A DNA stretch of 64,000 nucleotides. Origin: Sphingomonas crocodyli. GTDB taxonomy: Bacteria; Pseudomonadota; Alphaproteobacteria; Sphingomonadales; Sphingomonadaceae. The notes beneath the pieces are model-generated. The model made no database searches and was not told where the DNA came from. It was given only the letters and a program-made list of their open reading frames with translations. The stretch is taken from NCBI RefSeq assembly GCF_004005865.1, contig NZ_SACN01000001.1, positions 682,001 through 746,000 of the forward strand, read 5' to 3'. Made by a program: the position numbers and the translations under genes. This document shows, piece after piece, positions 1 to 10,085 of the stretch (positions are counted from its first letter, which is position 1; each line of letters starts with the position of its first letter).

Positions 1-3000
1 GATGGAAGTTCATCGACAAGATCATGCTTATCGAGGCGCTCGACACCCGTCGAAAGTGCGGCGGCCATTGCGCCTGGCAGCGCGGAATGAGCGGCGCTGC
101 GTAGAATGTTGGCGATATGCCGACGGGATATGCGCGCTGTGATATCGAGCAGTTCAAGGCGCGTTGTTTCAGCAACTGGCTCTGCTTCGATCGCTGCGAA
201 GATATCTGAAAGCCCAAAGATCAGGTCGCACGCTAAATAGGCGCCAGCAACTCTTGCCAGGCTCACCCCTTCCTCTTCGGCGAGCTCGAATGGCGCTACC
301 AAGCCAAGGCGATTGACGACGAGATTGGCGATCTTCGTTGCCAGGATCTCCCGGCGGAGCTGATGTTGGGTGATCGCGTCGGCGTGAATCTGCTGCATCG
401 CGCGTGGAAAAGCGCGGCTGACGAGGGGTGAAAGAGCGGGATCGCTGGCAAGAGGCGAGATCTCGATGGCTCTCTGCAACGCGAGCTTTGCATGTGACAT
501 GACGATGGCGAGTTCTGGACGGGTGAGGCCTCGCCCTTCTTTTGCCCTGCGGGCAAAGAGTTCGTCGCTGGAAAGCCCTTCGACGTTTCGGTCGAGCCCA
601 TGCTGCTCCTCCAATTGGCATATCACAGCGACGTGAGAAGCCGTTTGATCTGGGCCTCCTAATGTAGCGACCGATAGAGCGAGTGCTTGCAGCCGATTAT
701 CTTCCAGCACGAGACTGGCGACATCGTCGGTCATCGCTGCCAGCAGAGCATTGCGACTATCTGGTGTGAGCCGTTGCGATAGGACTTCGGCATTCAATGC
801 GATCTTGATGTTGACCTCATTGTCTGAGCAATCGACGCCGGCGGAATTGTCGATAAAGTCCGTGTTCGAGCGTCCACCGAGTAGCCCGAATTCAATCCGG
901 CCGGCTTGTGTGATCGACAGATTAGCCCCTTCGCCGATGACCTTTGCCCGTAACTCCCTGGCGTCCACACGGTTGGCGTCATTGGCGGTGTCCCGAGCCG
1001 CCAAATGTGGCTCTTCAACCGCTTTGATGTACGTGCCAATGCCGCCGAACCATAAGAGATCCACAGGGGCTTTGAGGATCGCTTTGATCAGGGTCGCAGG
1101 GTCATATGTACCTGCGGTGAGCCCGAGGGCGTCGGCGGCTTCGGGCGACAGCGCGATCGCCTTTTGCGATCTGGGATAGACGCCTCCGCCCGTCGAGATC
1201 AGCGAAGGATTATAGCTCTCCCAACTGCTGGTCGGCAGCGAGAATAGCCGCTCACGCTCTGTCCAACTGGTGGCGGGATCGGGGGACGGATCAATGAAGA
1301 TGTGTCGATGGTCGAACGCTGCAATGAGGCGGATCGAGCGGCTCAGAAGCATTCCATTGCCAAACACGTCACCCGACATGTCCCCACAGCCGGCAACCGT
1401 GACAGGGTCATTTTGAACGTCGACCCCCATCTCGGCGAAATGGCGCTGCACAGAGACCCAAGCTCCGCGCGCTGTGATGCCCATCGCTTTATGATCATAG
1501 CCGTTGGAGCCGCCGGATGCGAACGCGTCCCCTAGCCAGAAGCCTTGCTCGATAGCGATAGCGTTCGCGATATCGGAAAAGGTCGCTGTGCCCTTATCGG
1601 CTGCGACGACGAAATAGGGATCGTCGATATCGTGTCTGACAATGTCTTGAGGATGGATGATCGCGCCATCAACAACGTTGTCGGTCAACGACAGGAGCGC
1701 ACGAATGAAGACACGATAGCTTTCTGTACCTTCCGCGATCCAAGCAGATCGATCGTCGGGCGCTGGCAGGTTTTTGGGGTAGAAGCCTCCTTTGGCCCCT
1801 GTCGGTACGATGACGGCGTTCTTGACGATCTGGGCCTTGAGCAGTCCGAGAACTTCTGTCCGGAAGTCGTCACGGCGATCTGACCAACGCAGGCCGCCGC
1901 GAGCAATAGGCCCTCCTCGCAAATGGATCCCTTCGACGCGTGGGCTATAGACCCACACCTCCCGCCACGGCCGAGGAGCCGGTAGGCCTGGGATCTTCTC
2001 ACTGTCGAGCTTGAATGCGAGCGCCTCGTTGCCCGTTGCAGCAAAGGCGTTCGTGCGCAGGATCGCCTCGATCACGTCACGCATACGACGCAAGATCCGA
2101 TCGTCGTCGATGGCATGTACTGCCACCAGGCCATCGTTGATCGTCGCGCGCGCTGCATCAGCGTGTTGGCGTGAATAGTGACGGGGGTCGAGCCGTGCAT
2201 CAAACAGAGCAATGAGCCCGTGGGTGACCATTGGTGCGCGAGCGAGTGCCTCCGCGCATGTCGCTAGGCCATAGGGCATGCCAGTCTGCCGCAAATATCT
2301 GAACCACGCGCGCAAGAGGACGATCGCGCGCGGTGCCATGCCCAAGCGCACGATGAGGTTATTGAAAGCGTCGTTTTCGGCTTGCCCTGACAGGACCGCG
2401 GTTATCGCCGCTTCGACGATAGGCGCCCGTTCAAGGATGATCTCGTCACAGCGCGCGGGTGTTTCAATCAGGAATTCGTGGATGTTGCCTTTCGCGCCCG
2501 CAAGCGACGTGGGGACCTCCTCCAAGACGGTGAAGCCGAAATTCTCCAGAACTGGAACGATGTCTGACAAGCGGACAAGGCCACCTGCGCGATAGATTTT
2601 TAGACGTAACCGATCGGGCAGGTCTCCAGTTGTTGGCAGCAGTCGGACGGCCCGGTCAGTATCGTCACCCAAATCGGCAAAAGCTAAGATGTCACCGGCG
2701 GCGTCGTGGGCGTCAGATCGGGTTTGGTAGTCGGGTGGAAATGCATCCGCATAGTCCATTGCAAGCGCAGCGGCGCGGCCGGCTGTAATATATTCGCTAA
2801 GCGCCGCCTCGACAGCGGGCCGCCATCCGCGCACCATATTTCGGATACGCTGCTCAACGATATCGGTCGCAGGAAGTCGTCCCTGCTTCCCAAGAGCGAT
2901 GGTGAAGCGAATGAGCGACAGATCGCCATCACCGATGTCCACGGTCCAGGTAATCATGTGTCCATGCGCCTCGTCGGCAATCAATTGGCCGATAGCTTCG

Positions 3001-4169
3001 CGACGGCTTGTTGTAAGGTCGGACCGAGCGAGCCACACAAAGGCAAAAAGATGCCGGCCGAGAGTCTCCTGGATCAGAACGACCTTTGGGCGTGGTCGAT
3101 CGATCAGGGACATGGCCGTCAGCGCGATCGCCCGCAGAGACGCAGCAGGAAAGCTGATCAACAAATCGTGAGGCAATCGCCGCATCGCGTGGATGAGTGC
3201 TTTGCCCGCATGGGCGAACGGATCGAAGCCAAATTCTTGCGCTAGTGCGTCGATCTGCTTCCTGAGCACAGGCACGTTGTCCGGCCGGGTCGCAAGCGCG
3301 TCGGATGCCCAAAGTCCGGCATGGACGTTAAGACCGATTATGGCGTCCCCTTGTGTGCGAGGAACAATGATCAGATCGAACGGGGCTCGGCGATGCACCA
3401 GCGAGAGGCGCTCCGCTTTAAGGAGGAGAGGCGCTGAATGCCCTGCCTCGAACCATTGGACTGCTAACTGGTAGGTCGCAGCGCTCAGCAACGGCTTGTC
3501 TGAAACATTCAGGCCAATAGTGGCGTCCACTGCCCCCATTCGATCGGTCTGACAGAAGGCCAAAAGGGTCATGCGGCTTTCCAGAAGCCATCGGAGAAGT
3601 TCAGCCCCCTCACTCTCGGCCAATGTAGAGGCGCTGGATCGCAGGGCCTCTTGGAGCATTGGATATGCTTCAACGGCAGCGCGGACTGCGCTGAGTACAG
3701 TTTCAATCTCCTCTAGCAATGCCTGCCGATCTCTGGCGCCAACCCGGTCCAATTCCATGTAGATGATCGATTCCCGATGCCGTTCGGCAAGGCGTGCGGG
3801 CTCTACATGCTGCAGCCTTCCTGCCTCGTCTCGGCGCGCAGCAACGATGGGATGGAGAAGTCTGTGGATGGCAATTCCACGGTCCGCCATCAACGCTGCG
3901 ACAGAATCGACGAGAAAAGGCATGTCGTCATTGACGATCACGAGACGCATCAGCCGGTTGGACCCCGCCGACGGCATGACTTCTAGATTTACAGCAGGTC
4001 GTGAAGCTGAGCGGTCCAGAGCGGCGGCGAAGGCAAAGGCTACGGCTGAACGGCGGGCCTGATCGTCAAATTGTTCAAGCTCTCCGGGAAGAGCGCCAAT
4101 TGTCAGCTGGTCGTCGATCGCGCGCAAAAGCTCTGTCTTAGGCGCGGGTCGCTCATTGGGGGCGTTCAT
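1..4169 (-). CDS. gdhB: NAD-specific glutamate dehydrogenase (large, ~180 kDa type), 3' end missing
   Basis: Oxidatively deaminates glutamate to 2-oxoglutarate in the cytoplasm with NAD. Translating the minus strand from the ATG at 4169 gives an uninterrupted reading frame to the window edge, about 1389 residues; the family is about 1600, so roughly the last 200 residues lie outside. Family hallmarks are easy to read: HLRGGPIARGGLRWSDR (around 1880-1930), QIVKNAVIVPTGAKGGF with the catalytic lysine region, and GCGDMSGDVFGNGMLLS (around 1350-1400). A long N-terminal regulatory half precedes the catalytic core, as is usual for this class. It follows putA and the DUF3422 gene on the same strand, so the glutamate made by PutA has an immediate consumer. 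The family is certain; the symbol follows Pseudomonas usage. Confidence 0.95.
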   Translation of the reverse strand, partial: MNAPNERPAPKTELLRAIDDQLTIGALPGELEQFDDQARRSAVAFAFAAALDRSASRPAVNLEVMPSAGSNRLMRLVIVNDDMPFLVDSVAALMADRGIAIHRLLHPIVAARRDEAGRLQHVEPARLAERHRESIIYMELDRVGARDRQALLEEIETVLSAVRAAVEAYPMLQEALRSSASTLAESEGAELLRWLLESRMTLLAFCQTDRMGAVDATIGLNVSDKPLLSAATYQLAVQWFEAGHSAPLLLKAERLSLVHRRAPFDLIIVPRTQGDAIIGLNVHAGLWASDALATRPDNVPVLRKQIDALAQEFGFDPFAHAGKALIHAMRRLPHDLLISFPAASLRAIALTAMSLIDRPRPKVVLIQETLGRHLFAFVWLARSDLTTSRREAIGQLIADEAHGHMITWTVDIGDGDLSLIRFTIALGKQGRLPATDIVEQRIRNMVRGWRPAVEAALSEYITAGRAAALAMDYADAFPPDYQTRSDAHDAAGDILAFADLGDDTDRAVRLLPTTGDLPDRLRLKIYRAGGLVRLSDIVPVLENFGFTVLEEVPTSLAGAKGNIHEFLIETPARCDEIILERAPIVEAAITAVLSGQAENDAFNNLIVRLGMAPRAIVLLRAWFRYLRQTGMPYGLATCAEALARAPMVTHGLIALFDARLDPRHYSRQHADAARATINDGLVAVHAIDDDRILRRMRDVIEAILRTNAFAATGNEALAFKLDSEKIPGLPAPRPWREVWVYSPRVEGIHLRGGPIARGGLRWSDRRDDFRTEVLGLLKAQIVKNAVIVPTGAKGGFYPKNLPAPDDRSAWIAEGTESYRVFIRALLSLTDNVVDGAIIHPQDIVRHDIDDPYFVVAADKGTATFSDIANAIAIEQGFWLGDAFASGGSNGYDHKAMGITARGAWVSVQRHFAEMGVDVQNDPVTVAGCGDMSGDVFGNGMLLSRSIRLIAAFDHRHIFIDPSPDPATSWTERERLFSLPTSSWESYNPSLISTGGGVYPRSQKAIALSPEAADALGLTAGTYDPATLIKAILKAPVDLLWFGGIGTYIKAVEEPHLAARDTANDANRVDARELRAKVIGEGANLSITQAGRIEFGLLGGRSNTDFIDNSAGVDCSDNEVNIKIALNAEVLSQRLTPDSRNALLAAMTDDVASLVLEDNRLQALALSVATLGGPDQTASHVAVICQLEEQHGLDRNVEGLSSDELFARRAKEGRGLTRPELAIVMSHAKLALQRAIEISPLASDPALSPLVSRAFPRAMQQIHADAITQHQLRREILATKIANLVVNRLGLVAPFELAEEEGVSLARVAGAYLACDLIFGLSDIFAAIEAEPVAETTRLELLDITARISRRHIANILRSAAHSALPGAMAAALSTGVERLDKHDLVDELP

Positions 4170-4227
4170 GCTCAAACTCGCAATGAAGGAGGGAAGGCGG
4201 GGCGAAAGCGTGAGGTAAAAGCGGTGA

Positions 4228-5466
4228 TCACCGCTGCTCCGCTTGGATGTGGTGCCGCCGGATATGGCGTACTGCCAAAGCGACCACGGCGATGATCGGC
4301 AGCGTTGCAAGGCTCGTCAGAAGTTCAGGTTCGATCATCTGTCGAACGGGCTGGAGGCCTGTGACCAGCAAGTGGAAGAGGCTCGTCACATAATAAGCGA
4401 TTGCAGCGACGGATAAGCCTTCGACAGTCTGCTGGAGCCGAAGCTGGAGACGGACACGATCTCCCATCGTCTCGAGAAGATCGCGATTTTGGCTCTCAAG
4501 CGTGATCTCAACACGGGTGCGCAGAAGCTGGGCAGCTCGCGTTAGCTTGCGCGCGAGAATAGCTTCTCGGTGAGAGATGGTGGCACATGTGCGGATGGCG
4601 GGTTCGAAGCGCCTTGAAAAGAACGAAGCGAGGCCTGGCCCTCCAAGATCAGGACGCTCCAAAAGAGCGCCGAGTCTGAGCCGCACCAACTCCGCATAGG
4701 CTTTCGTCGCGCCGAACCGGAAGTGCGTTGAGGCGCTGCTGCGCTCCAGATCGAGTGTCATCGACGTCAGCCGATCGAGCAGTTCCTGATTGTCCTCGAG
4801 GTTGGAAGCCGCGTCCATTTTCTCCATGACACTCGGCAGGTCGTGCTCGATCATGCCCATGACCAGGGCAGCTTGTTCCGCGACCGGAAGCCCGAGCAGG
4901 GCAAAACAGCGATAGGTCTCGATCTCGAGCACGCGTTGTACGGTGGCGCCGGCGACCTCAGGCGACATGCTGCGATTGACGATGGCGATATCGACGAAGC
5001 CGTCCGCATTCTCTGCAAAGTCAGTTGCGATCAGAGCTTGGCCGTCTGCTATTGAGGCTTGGACCATCGCCGCTGGGCGCAAGCCCTCTGGAACAAGCCG
5101 AAGATCGACGGCAACCAGGAGAGGCCCCGGTGCCGCGAGGTGATCGGGCCAGCAAGCCTTTTGCTCCAAGGGTACGGCTATGGTGTAGCTGATGAACTCG
5201 CCGTGCCGTTCCCACAGCAGCTTTTGTGCGCCCAGTGCTAAATGCCGTCTGTCCCCCAGCCAGCCGGCCGGCTGGGATCCGCCAGCGAGTTGTTCGATCC
5301 GATCACGATCGCGGTCCGCTTGGCTCGCACTGGTCTGGAATGCGAAATGAAGAACCCGATGCGGTGTTTCGACGGCTGAAAAAGGCCGGGCATGCAGCTC
5401 CGCCAGAGCGCGTGATCTGTCTGGATGGCAGAGCAAGGACATCATAGCTGTTGGAGAGCCGCACAA
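4228..5466 (-). CDS. DUF3422 family membrane-anchored protein
   Basis: 412 residues matching the DUF3422 family: an N-terminal ELHARPF motif (residues about 22-28), the segment GERHGEFISYT-like WERHGEFISYT, a long helical central region, and two hydrophobic segments near the C-terminus (about 350-405) separated by a short loop, ending in a basic, histidine-rich tail. The family has no established biochemical function that I know. It sits 58 nt upstream of glutamate dehydrogenase on the same strand, so co-transcription is likely. An internal ATG at 5445 (MMSLLCHP) is an alternative start. The family call is firm; any functional link to glutamate metabolism is inferred from position only. Confidence 0.85.
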   Translation of the reverse strand: MCGSPTAMMSLLCHPDRSRALAELHARPFSAVETPHRVLHFAFQTSASQADRDRDRIEQLAGGSQPAGWLGDRRHLALGAQKLLWERHGEFISYTIAVPLEQKACWPDHLAAPGPLLVAVDLRLVPEGLRPAAMVQASIADGQALIATDFAENADGFVDIAIVNRSMSPEVAGATVQRVLEIETYRCFALLGLPVAEQAALVMGMIEHDLPSVMEKMDAASNLEDNQELLDRLTSMTLDLERSSASTHFRFGATKAYAELVRLRLGALLERPDLGGPGLASFFSRRFEPAIRTCATISHREAILARKLTRAAQLLRTRVEITLESQNRDLLETMGDRVRLQLRLQQTVEGLSVAAIAYYVTSLFHLLVTGLQPVRQMIEPELLTSLATLPIIAVVALAVRHIRRHHIQAEQR

Positions 5467-5500
5467 GGGAGCATGTCGCGTTCAGGCCTGGATCCGTCTC

Positions 5501-5656
5501 TCAGCGCCGCTGCGTGAAGAGGAGGGCGGCTGCGATCGCTCCTGATCCGACCGTCACACGATCCTTGGCGGAACCAGCCGACCGCACGGCCGTCGGGGCG
5601 TCCTCCCGTCCCTTGATCGTGGGCGCGGCATCCTGCGATTTCCTATCCATCTTCAT
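5501..5656 (-). CDS. Small hypothetical protein (51 aa)
   Basis: A 51-codon frame starting MKMDRKSQDAAP and ending in a hydrophobic stretch GSGAIAAALLFTQRR. The ATG at 5656 has a good ribosome-binding site (AGAGGA, five bases before the start); a second ATG two codons in (5650) is also possible. It fills the gap between putA and the DUF3422 gene on the same strand, with spacings of 52 and 34 nt. The composition (charged, Ala-rich, short hydrophobic end) is compatible with a small membrane-associated or regulatory peptide, but I recognise no family. The reading frame plus Shine-Dalgarno is the only support. Confidence 0.4.
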   Translation of the reverse strand: MKMDRKSQDAAPTIKGREDAPTAVRSAGSAKDRVTVGSGAIAAALLFTQRR

Positions 5657-5708
5657 TGGTCCTCTTGTTGGTGAGCGCGTGCGGCGAGAGGCGCGTGTCT
5701 TTGAGCGC

Positions 5709-8700
5709 TCAGCCAATTGCCATGAGGCTGGCATTGCCGCCGGCCGCTGTGGTGTTGATGGAGATCGAGACCTCCTCGAGCAGGAGATCGACGGGATAAG
5801 CGCGAGGCTGCCGGCATTCGGCCGACGAGGCCGCATGCACGGGAACAATCTCACGATATTTGGTCGTTACGGACCGGACCACCTCAAGCACCTGCGCACT
5901 TGAACCTTCGACAAGCACCCCAGCACAGACTGGCTGCGGCGTCCGGGTCAGGCGTTGGGTCACAATCGTCGGAAGATCAGCGGGCAGCTCCATGCCTTCG
6001 ACAATCGCATCGCAGCCGGAAGCTAGGGTGGCAGAGATCTGCTGGAACAGGCCAGCTTGCGTCTGCGGCTTCAAAAGGAGCTGCCCACGTGGATGCAGCT
6101 CGTAGAGGTTGCGCTCGCCGACTGGCCCTGGAAGTTCACTTCTTTGCCGAAGGCGCGAGGCCAAAGCATAGTCGCGGGCCTTGGCGGCGTCGGCATCTAA
6201 GCCTTTATCGGTCAGCCATATCGAAAATGCCGACAAAGCTGGATCGACAGCATCATGTCCATGCGCGTGCTGCATGGATGGAGATTGGACCAACCGGCTC
6301 AGATATAGCGGCCCGCCAGCCTTGGGGCCGGTGCCAGAAAGGCCGCGTCCACCAAAGGGTTGAACCCCGACAATCGCACCAATGACATTGCGATTGACGT
6401 AAAGATTGCCAGCCCGCACCCGACTGGTCACGAATTCGACGGTCTCGTCGAGCCGGGTGTGCAGGCCGAAAGTGAGGCCGTAGCCGGTCGCATTGATGGC
6501 ATCGATGAGGTCCGCCAACGTGTCGCGCTTGAACCGAACGACATGAAGAACGGGGCCAAAAACCTCCTCTTGGAGGTCAGCAATGCTCTCCAATTCGATG
6601 ATCGTTGGGGCGACAAAATGGCCAAGCGAGGCCTCTTCTGGAAGGGCGAATTGCTCGACCTTGCGGCCTCGTTGACCCAAGGCGTCGATATGGTGTTCGA
6701 GCCTCGTTTGCGCTTCGCTGGAGATAACGGGCCCAATATCGATGGCGAGCGCATCCGGCCGGCCAATACGCAGTTCAGCCAATGCCCCCTTCAGCATTTC
6801 GAGGGTTCGGTCTGCCACCTCCTCTTGAAGGCACAATATGCGCAGAGCCGAACATCTTTGGCCGGCGCTATCAAAGGCGGATGCGATTACGTCGAGGACG
6901 ACCTGTTCCGCCAAAGCCGAGCTATCGACGATCATCGCATTTTGACCGCCCGTTTCCGCGATCAGCGGAATGGGTTTGCCGGAAGATGAAAGCCTCGTGG
7001 CGAGCTGCGCCTGGATCAGGCGCGCAACCTCAGTCGAGCCTGTAAACATCACACCAGCCGTTTGAGGCGCGCCAACCAAGGCTGCGCCAATCGAACCGTC
7101 GCCCGGCAGCAACTGAAGCACCTCGGCTGGGACACCGCAGGCATGAAGCAGGCGCACGGCTTCAGCCGCGATGAGAGGCGTCTCTTCCGCAGGCTTTGCC
7201 AGCACCGAGTTGCCTGCGGCCAAGGCTGCCGCGATCTGGCCCACGAAGATCGCAAGCGGGAAGTTCCACGGGCTGATACAGACAACAGGGCCAAGGGGCT
7301 CTGATCGCTCACCAAGGACTCGGCGTGCCTGGCTTGCGTAATAACGCAGGAAGTCGATTGCCTCTCGAACCTCCGCTATCGCATTGGCTGCCGACTTCCC
7401 CGCCTCGCGGATGGCCAGGCCAATGAAGATGGCCATTTGCGCCTGGAGTGTATCGGCGGCTCGTTCAAGAATTGCTGCGCGATCCGCGATCGGGACGTTG
7501 CGCCATGTAGCCGCCGCAACAACCGCTCGATGCTGCGCCTCGTGGACGTCGCTATCGAGCGCGAACACAACTGTTCCTACTACATCCGACCTATCGGCTG
7601 GATTGGCGATGTCATATTCGCGCTGTGATTTTTCAGATGATGTGAAGGTGGGAGCAGCCTGCCATCGCTTCGTGGCGGTAGCAAACAAGGCCTGTGAGAG
7701 CACTGCAAGCGCCGTCTCGTCACTCAGGTCGATCCCGGCAGAATTGCGTCTGTCGGGATAGATATCGGCCGGCAGAGCGATCTGATCATGCTTGCGTCCA
7801 GCGTGCTGCGTGCTGCGCACCAGCATGACTGGATCAGCGATCAAATCATCGATCGCAACATCTGGATCACCAATGCGATTAACGAACGAAGAGTTTGCCC
7901 CGTTCTCGAGCAGCCGCCGCACGAGATAGGCAAGCAGCGTCTCGTGGGTGCCGACAGGGGCATAGATGCGGCATGGACGCCCCAGATGGCCCGCCCCGAC
8001 GACCTCGTCATAAAGGGGCTCGCCCATGCCATGAAGGCACTGGAACTCGTACCGCCCGATTTCGAAAGCGGGGCCTGCCATATGATAAATGGTCGCGAGT
8101 GTTTGCGCATTATGCGTCGCAAATTGGGGGAAGACTTCCCTTTCGGCGGCCAGGAGTTTTCTGGCGCAGGCGATATAAGCAACGTCGGTATGAACCTTGC
8201 GCGTATAGACGGGGAAGTCGACCAAACCATCGACCTGCGCTCGCTTGATCTCAGCGTCCCAATAGGCCCCTTTGACCAGGCGGACCATGATCCGACGCCC
8301 GCTTCTACGCGCAAGGTCGATGATCCAATCGATCACGAATGGGCAACGTTTCCCATAGGCCTGCACGACAAAACCCAAGCCGTCCCAGCCGGCAAGATTT
8401 GGATCCGCTGCTAGGCTCTCGAGCAGATCCAGCGATAGTTCGAGGCGATCTGCCTCTTCCGCGTCAATGTTGAAGCCGATGTCATAGAGGCGGGCAATTT
8501 CGGCAAGCTTCTTCACGCGCGGCAGTAGCTCGCGCATCACCCGGTCAGACTGCGAGCGAGAATATCGGGGATGTAGAGCTGACAGCTTAATCGATATTCC
8601 GGGGCCCGCGTAAACGCCGCGGCCCGCTGATGCCTCGCCGATGGCGTGAATGGCGCTCTCATAATCATCAAAATACCGCGCAGCATCTGCAGCCGTGGTC

Positions 8701-9365
8701 GCTGCTTCGCCGAGCATGTCGTAGCTATGGGAGAAGCCCTTGGCCTCGGCGCTGCGTGCACGCCGCAGAGCGGCCTCGATCGTTTCCCCTTTGACGAATT
8801 GCTCGCCCATCATCCGCATCGCGAGATCCATCGCGCGCCGAATGACAGGTTCGCCTGTCCGCGCGATGAGGCGCTTCAATGTGGCCGCTAGGCCACGCTC
8901 ACTGACGCTATCCAAGAGCTTTCCCGTCACGCAGAGCCCCCAGGCTGCAGCATTGACGAAGAGAGAGCGGTCACCCCCGAGGTGGGATGCCCAGTCTCCC
9001 CCAGAGACCTTATCGCGAATAAGAGCATCGCGGGTCGCGCGATCGGGGATTCGCAGCAGTGCCTCTGCAAGGCACATCAACGCGACGCCCTCTTGGCTCG
9101 AAAGCGAGAATTCCTGGACCAGGCCCTCGACACCGCCGCCAGTACGCTTGCCTCTTAGTGTTGAGATGAGGGCTCTTGCTGTCCGCTGAGCCTCTCGCAC
9201 CACATCAGGGTCGAGTGTCGCTTGTTCGAGTAAAGGTACGAGGCATTCGGGTTCAGCTCGACGATATGCAGCGGTTATAGCCGCACGCAAAGCGCTGGGC
9301 GCACTGACGGGAGGGGCGAATGCAGCAAATGGCGGCCTGGTCATCATGAGCGCCACGATAGACAA
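5709..9365 (-). CDS. putA: Bifunctional proline dehydrogenase / L-glutamate gamma-semialdehyde dehydrogenase
   Basis: Converts proline to glutamate in two steps: an FAD proline dehydrogenase barrel (roughly residues 190-490, with the VRLVKGAYWDAEIKRAQ and EFQCLHGMGEPLYDEV signatures) and an NAD aldehyde dehydrogenase (roughly 570-1040, with SPWNFPLAIFVGQ, VMFTGSTEVARLIQ, ETGGQNAMIVD and the catalytic cysteine in AGQRCSALR near residue 836). A C-terminal tail of about 170 residues is also present, as in longer PutA types. The 1218-residue protein lacks the N-terminal ribbon-helix-helix of E. coli PutA, so it should not repress itself; the Lrp-family gene 165 nt upstream is the obvious regulator. 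An internal ATG at about 9344 is an alternative start. Downstream on the same strand are DUF3422 and glutamate dehydrogenase. Confidence 0.95.
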   Translation of the reverse strand: MSIVALMMTRPPFAAFAPPVSAPSALRAAITAAYRRAEPECLVPLLEQATLDPDVVREAQRTARALISTLRGKRTGGGVEGLVQEFSLSSQEGVALMCLAEALLRIPDRATRDALIRDKVSGGDWASHLGGDRSLFVNAAAWGLCVTGKLLDSVSERGLAATLKRLIARTGEPVIRRAMDLAMRMMGEQFVKGETIEAALRRARSAEAKGFSHSYDMLGEAATTAADAARYFDDYESAIHAIGEASAGRGVYAGPGISIKLSALHPRYSRSQSDRVMRELLPRVKKLAEIARLYDIGFNIDAEEADRLELSLDLLESLAADPNLAGWDGLGFVVQAYGKRCPFVIDWIIDLARRSGRRIMVRLVKGAYWDAEIKRAQVDGLVDFPVYTRKVHTDVAYIACARKLLAAEREVFPQFATHNAQTLATIYHMAGPAFEIGRYEFQCLHGMGEPLYDEVVGAGHLGRPCRIYAPVGTHETLLAYLVRRLLENGANSSFVNRIGDPDVAIDDLIADPVMLVRSTQHAGRKHDQIALPADIYPDRRNSAGIDLSDETALAVLSQALFATATKRWQAAPTFTSSEKSQREYDIANPADRSDVVGTVVFALDSDVHEAQHRAVVAAATWRNVPIADRAAILERAADTLQAQMAIFIGLAIREAGKSAANAIAEVREAIDFLRYYASQARRVLGERSEPLGPVVCISPWNFPLAIFVGQIAAALAAGNSVLAKPAEETPLIAAEAVRLLHACGVPAEVLQLLPGDGSIGAALVGAPQTAGVMFTGSTEVARLIQAQLATRLSSSGKPIPLIAETGGQNAMIVDSSALAEQVVLDVIASAFDSAGQRCSALRILCLQEEVADRTLEMLKGALAELRIGRPDALAIDIGPVISSEAQTRLEHHIDALGQRGRKVEQFALPEEASLGHFVAPTIIELESIADLQEEVFGPVLHVVRFKRDTLADLIDAINATGYGLTFGLHTRLDETVEFVTSRVRAGNLYVNRNVIGAIVGVQPFGGRGLSGTGPKAGGPLYLSRLVQSPSMQHAHGHDAVDPALSAFSIWLTDKGLDADAAKARDYALASRLRQRSELPGPVGERNLYELHPRGQLLLKPQTQAGLFQQISATLASGCDAIVEGMELPADLPTIVTQRLTRTPQPVCAGVLVEGSSAQVLEVVRSVTTKYREIVPVHAASSAECRQPRAYPVDLLLEEVSISINTTAAGGNASLMAIG

Positions 9366-9530
9366 GGCCCTCAGAGCGTTCAGACCTCAAACGTCGATCT
9401 GGCAGGAAGATCGACTTATTTGGGGCGCTTCAGCAGACGATTTTGCCGAGTTGATCGGCCTGTTTAGAACAATCGCCGTGCAGGCGTTTGCAAAGCGCCG
9501 TGAACGCGCCAGATTTGACGATCATTCTTT
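9366..9530 (-). promoter_or_regulatory. putA upstream region
   Basis: A 165-nt gap between the Lrp-family regulator gene and putA, both read leftward. Lrp-type proline regulators commonly act at the putA promoter, so this is the expected control region. I could not identify a convincing dyad or promoter boxes by eye; the assignment rests on position. Confidence 0.35.
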
Positions 9531-9983
9531 CTACCGTGCGGATTCCCGGACCGTTTCCATCGCTACGTAGGTCGATGTACTCGCGACGTAAGGCAAGGCC
9601 GAAATGCGCTCGCCTAGCACTGTGCGGTATTTGCGAATGTCGGCGGTTCGGACTTTCAAGAGATAGTCGAAACTGCTCGCGATCATGTGGCATTCTTCAA
9701 CTTCAGCGATCCTGCGAACCGCCACGTTGAACTCGTTCAACGCTGCCTCCCGCGTATCCGAAAGCTTCACCTCGACGAACGCAACATGATCGAGGCCGAT
9801 CTTTTGCGGGTCGACAATGGCTCGAAAGGCAACGATCACGCCGCTCTCGCACAAGCGCTTCACGCGCTGCTGGCAGGGCGTTTTTGAAAGTCCGACGTGT
9901 TGCGCGAGATCGGTGAAGGTGATGCGGCCGTCCTTACGGAGGACCTTCAGGATTTTTCGATCGAACTCGTCTAGCTCAGGCAT
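9531..9983 (-). CDS. Lrp/AsnC family transcriptional regulator, probable proline-responsive putA activator
   Basis: A typical Lrp protein: N-terminal winged helix (LDEFDRKILKVLRKDGRITFTDL and VGLSKTPCQQRVKRL) followed by the RAM/ligand-binding domain (VAFVEVKLSDTREAALNEF, EVEECHMIASSFDYLLKVRT). I chose the ATG at 9983, giving 150 residues and the canonical MPELDEFDRKIL start; an upstream ATG at 10073 would add 30 atypical residues. Lrp members next to putA usually sense proline and activate putA; here the gene is upstream and co-directional instead of divergent. It follows the M24 peptidase gene by about 100 nt. The ligand is inferred from context. Confidence 0.9.
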   Translation of the reverse strand: MPELDEFDRKILKVLRKDGRITFTDLAQHVGLSKTPCQQRVKRLCESGVIVAFRAIVDPQKIGLDHVAFVEVKLSDTREAALNEFNVAVRRIAEVEECHMIASSFDYLLKVRTADIRKYRTVLGERISALPYVASTSTYVAMETVRESAR

Positions 9984-10085
9984 GCCACCTGGTCGATCTG
10001 CCACTCCCAAGACGCGACGTGATCCACCGAGTTCGGGCAATGCATCGTCAAGCGCAGAGGATGGCAGCATCACTGATCCGATGTT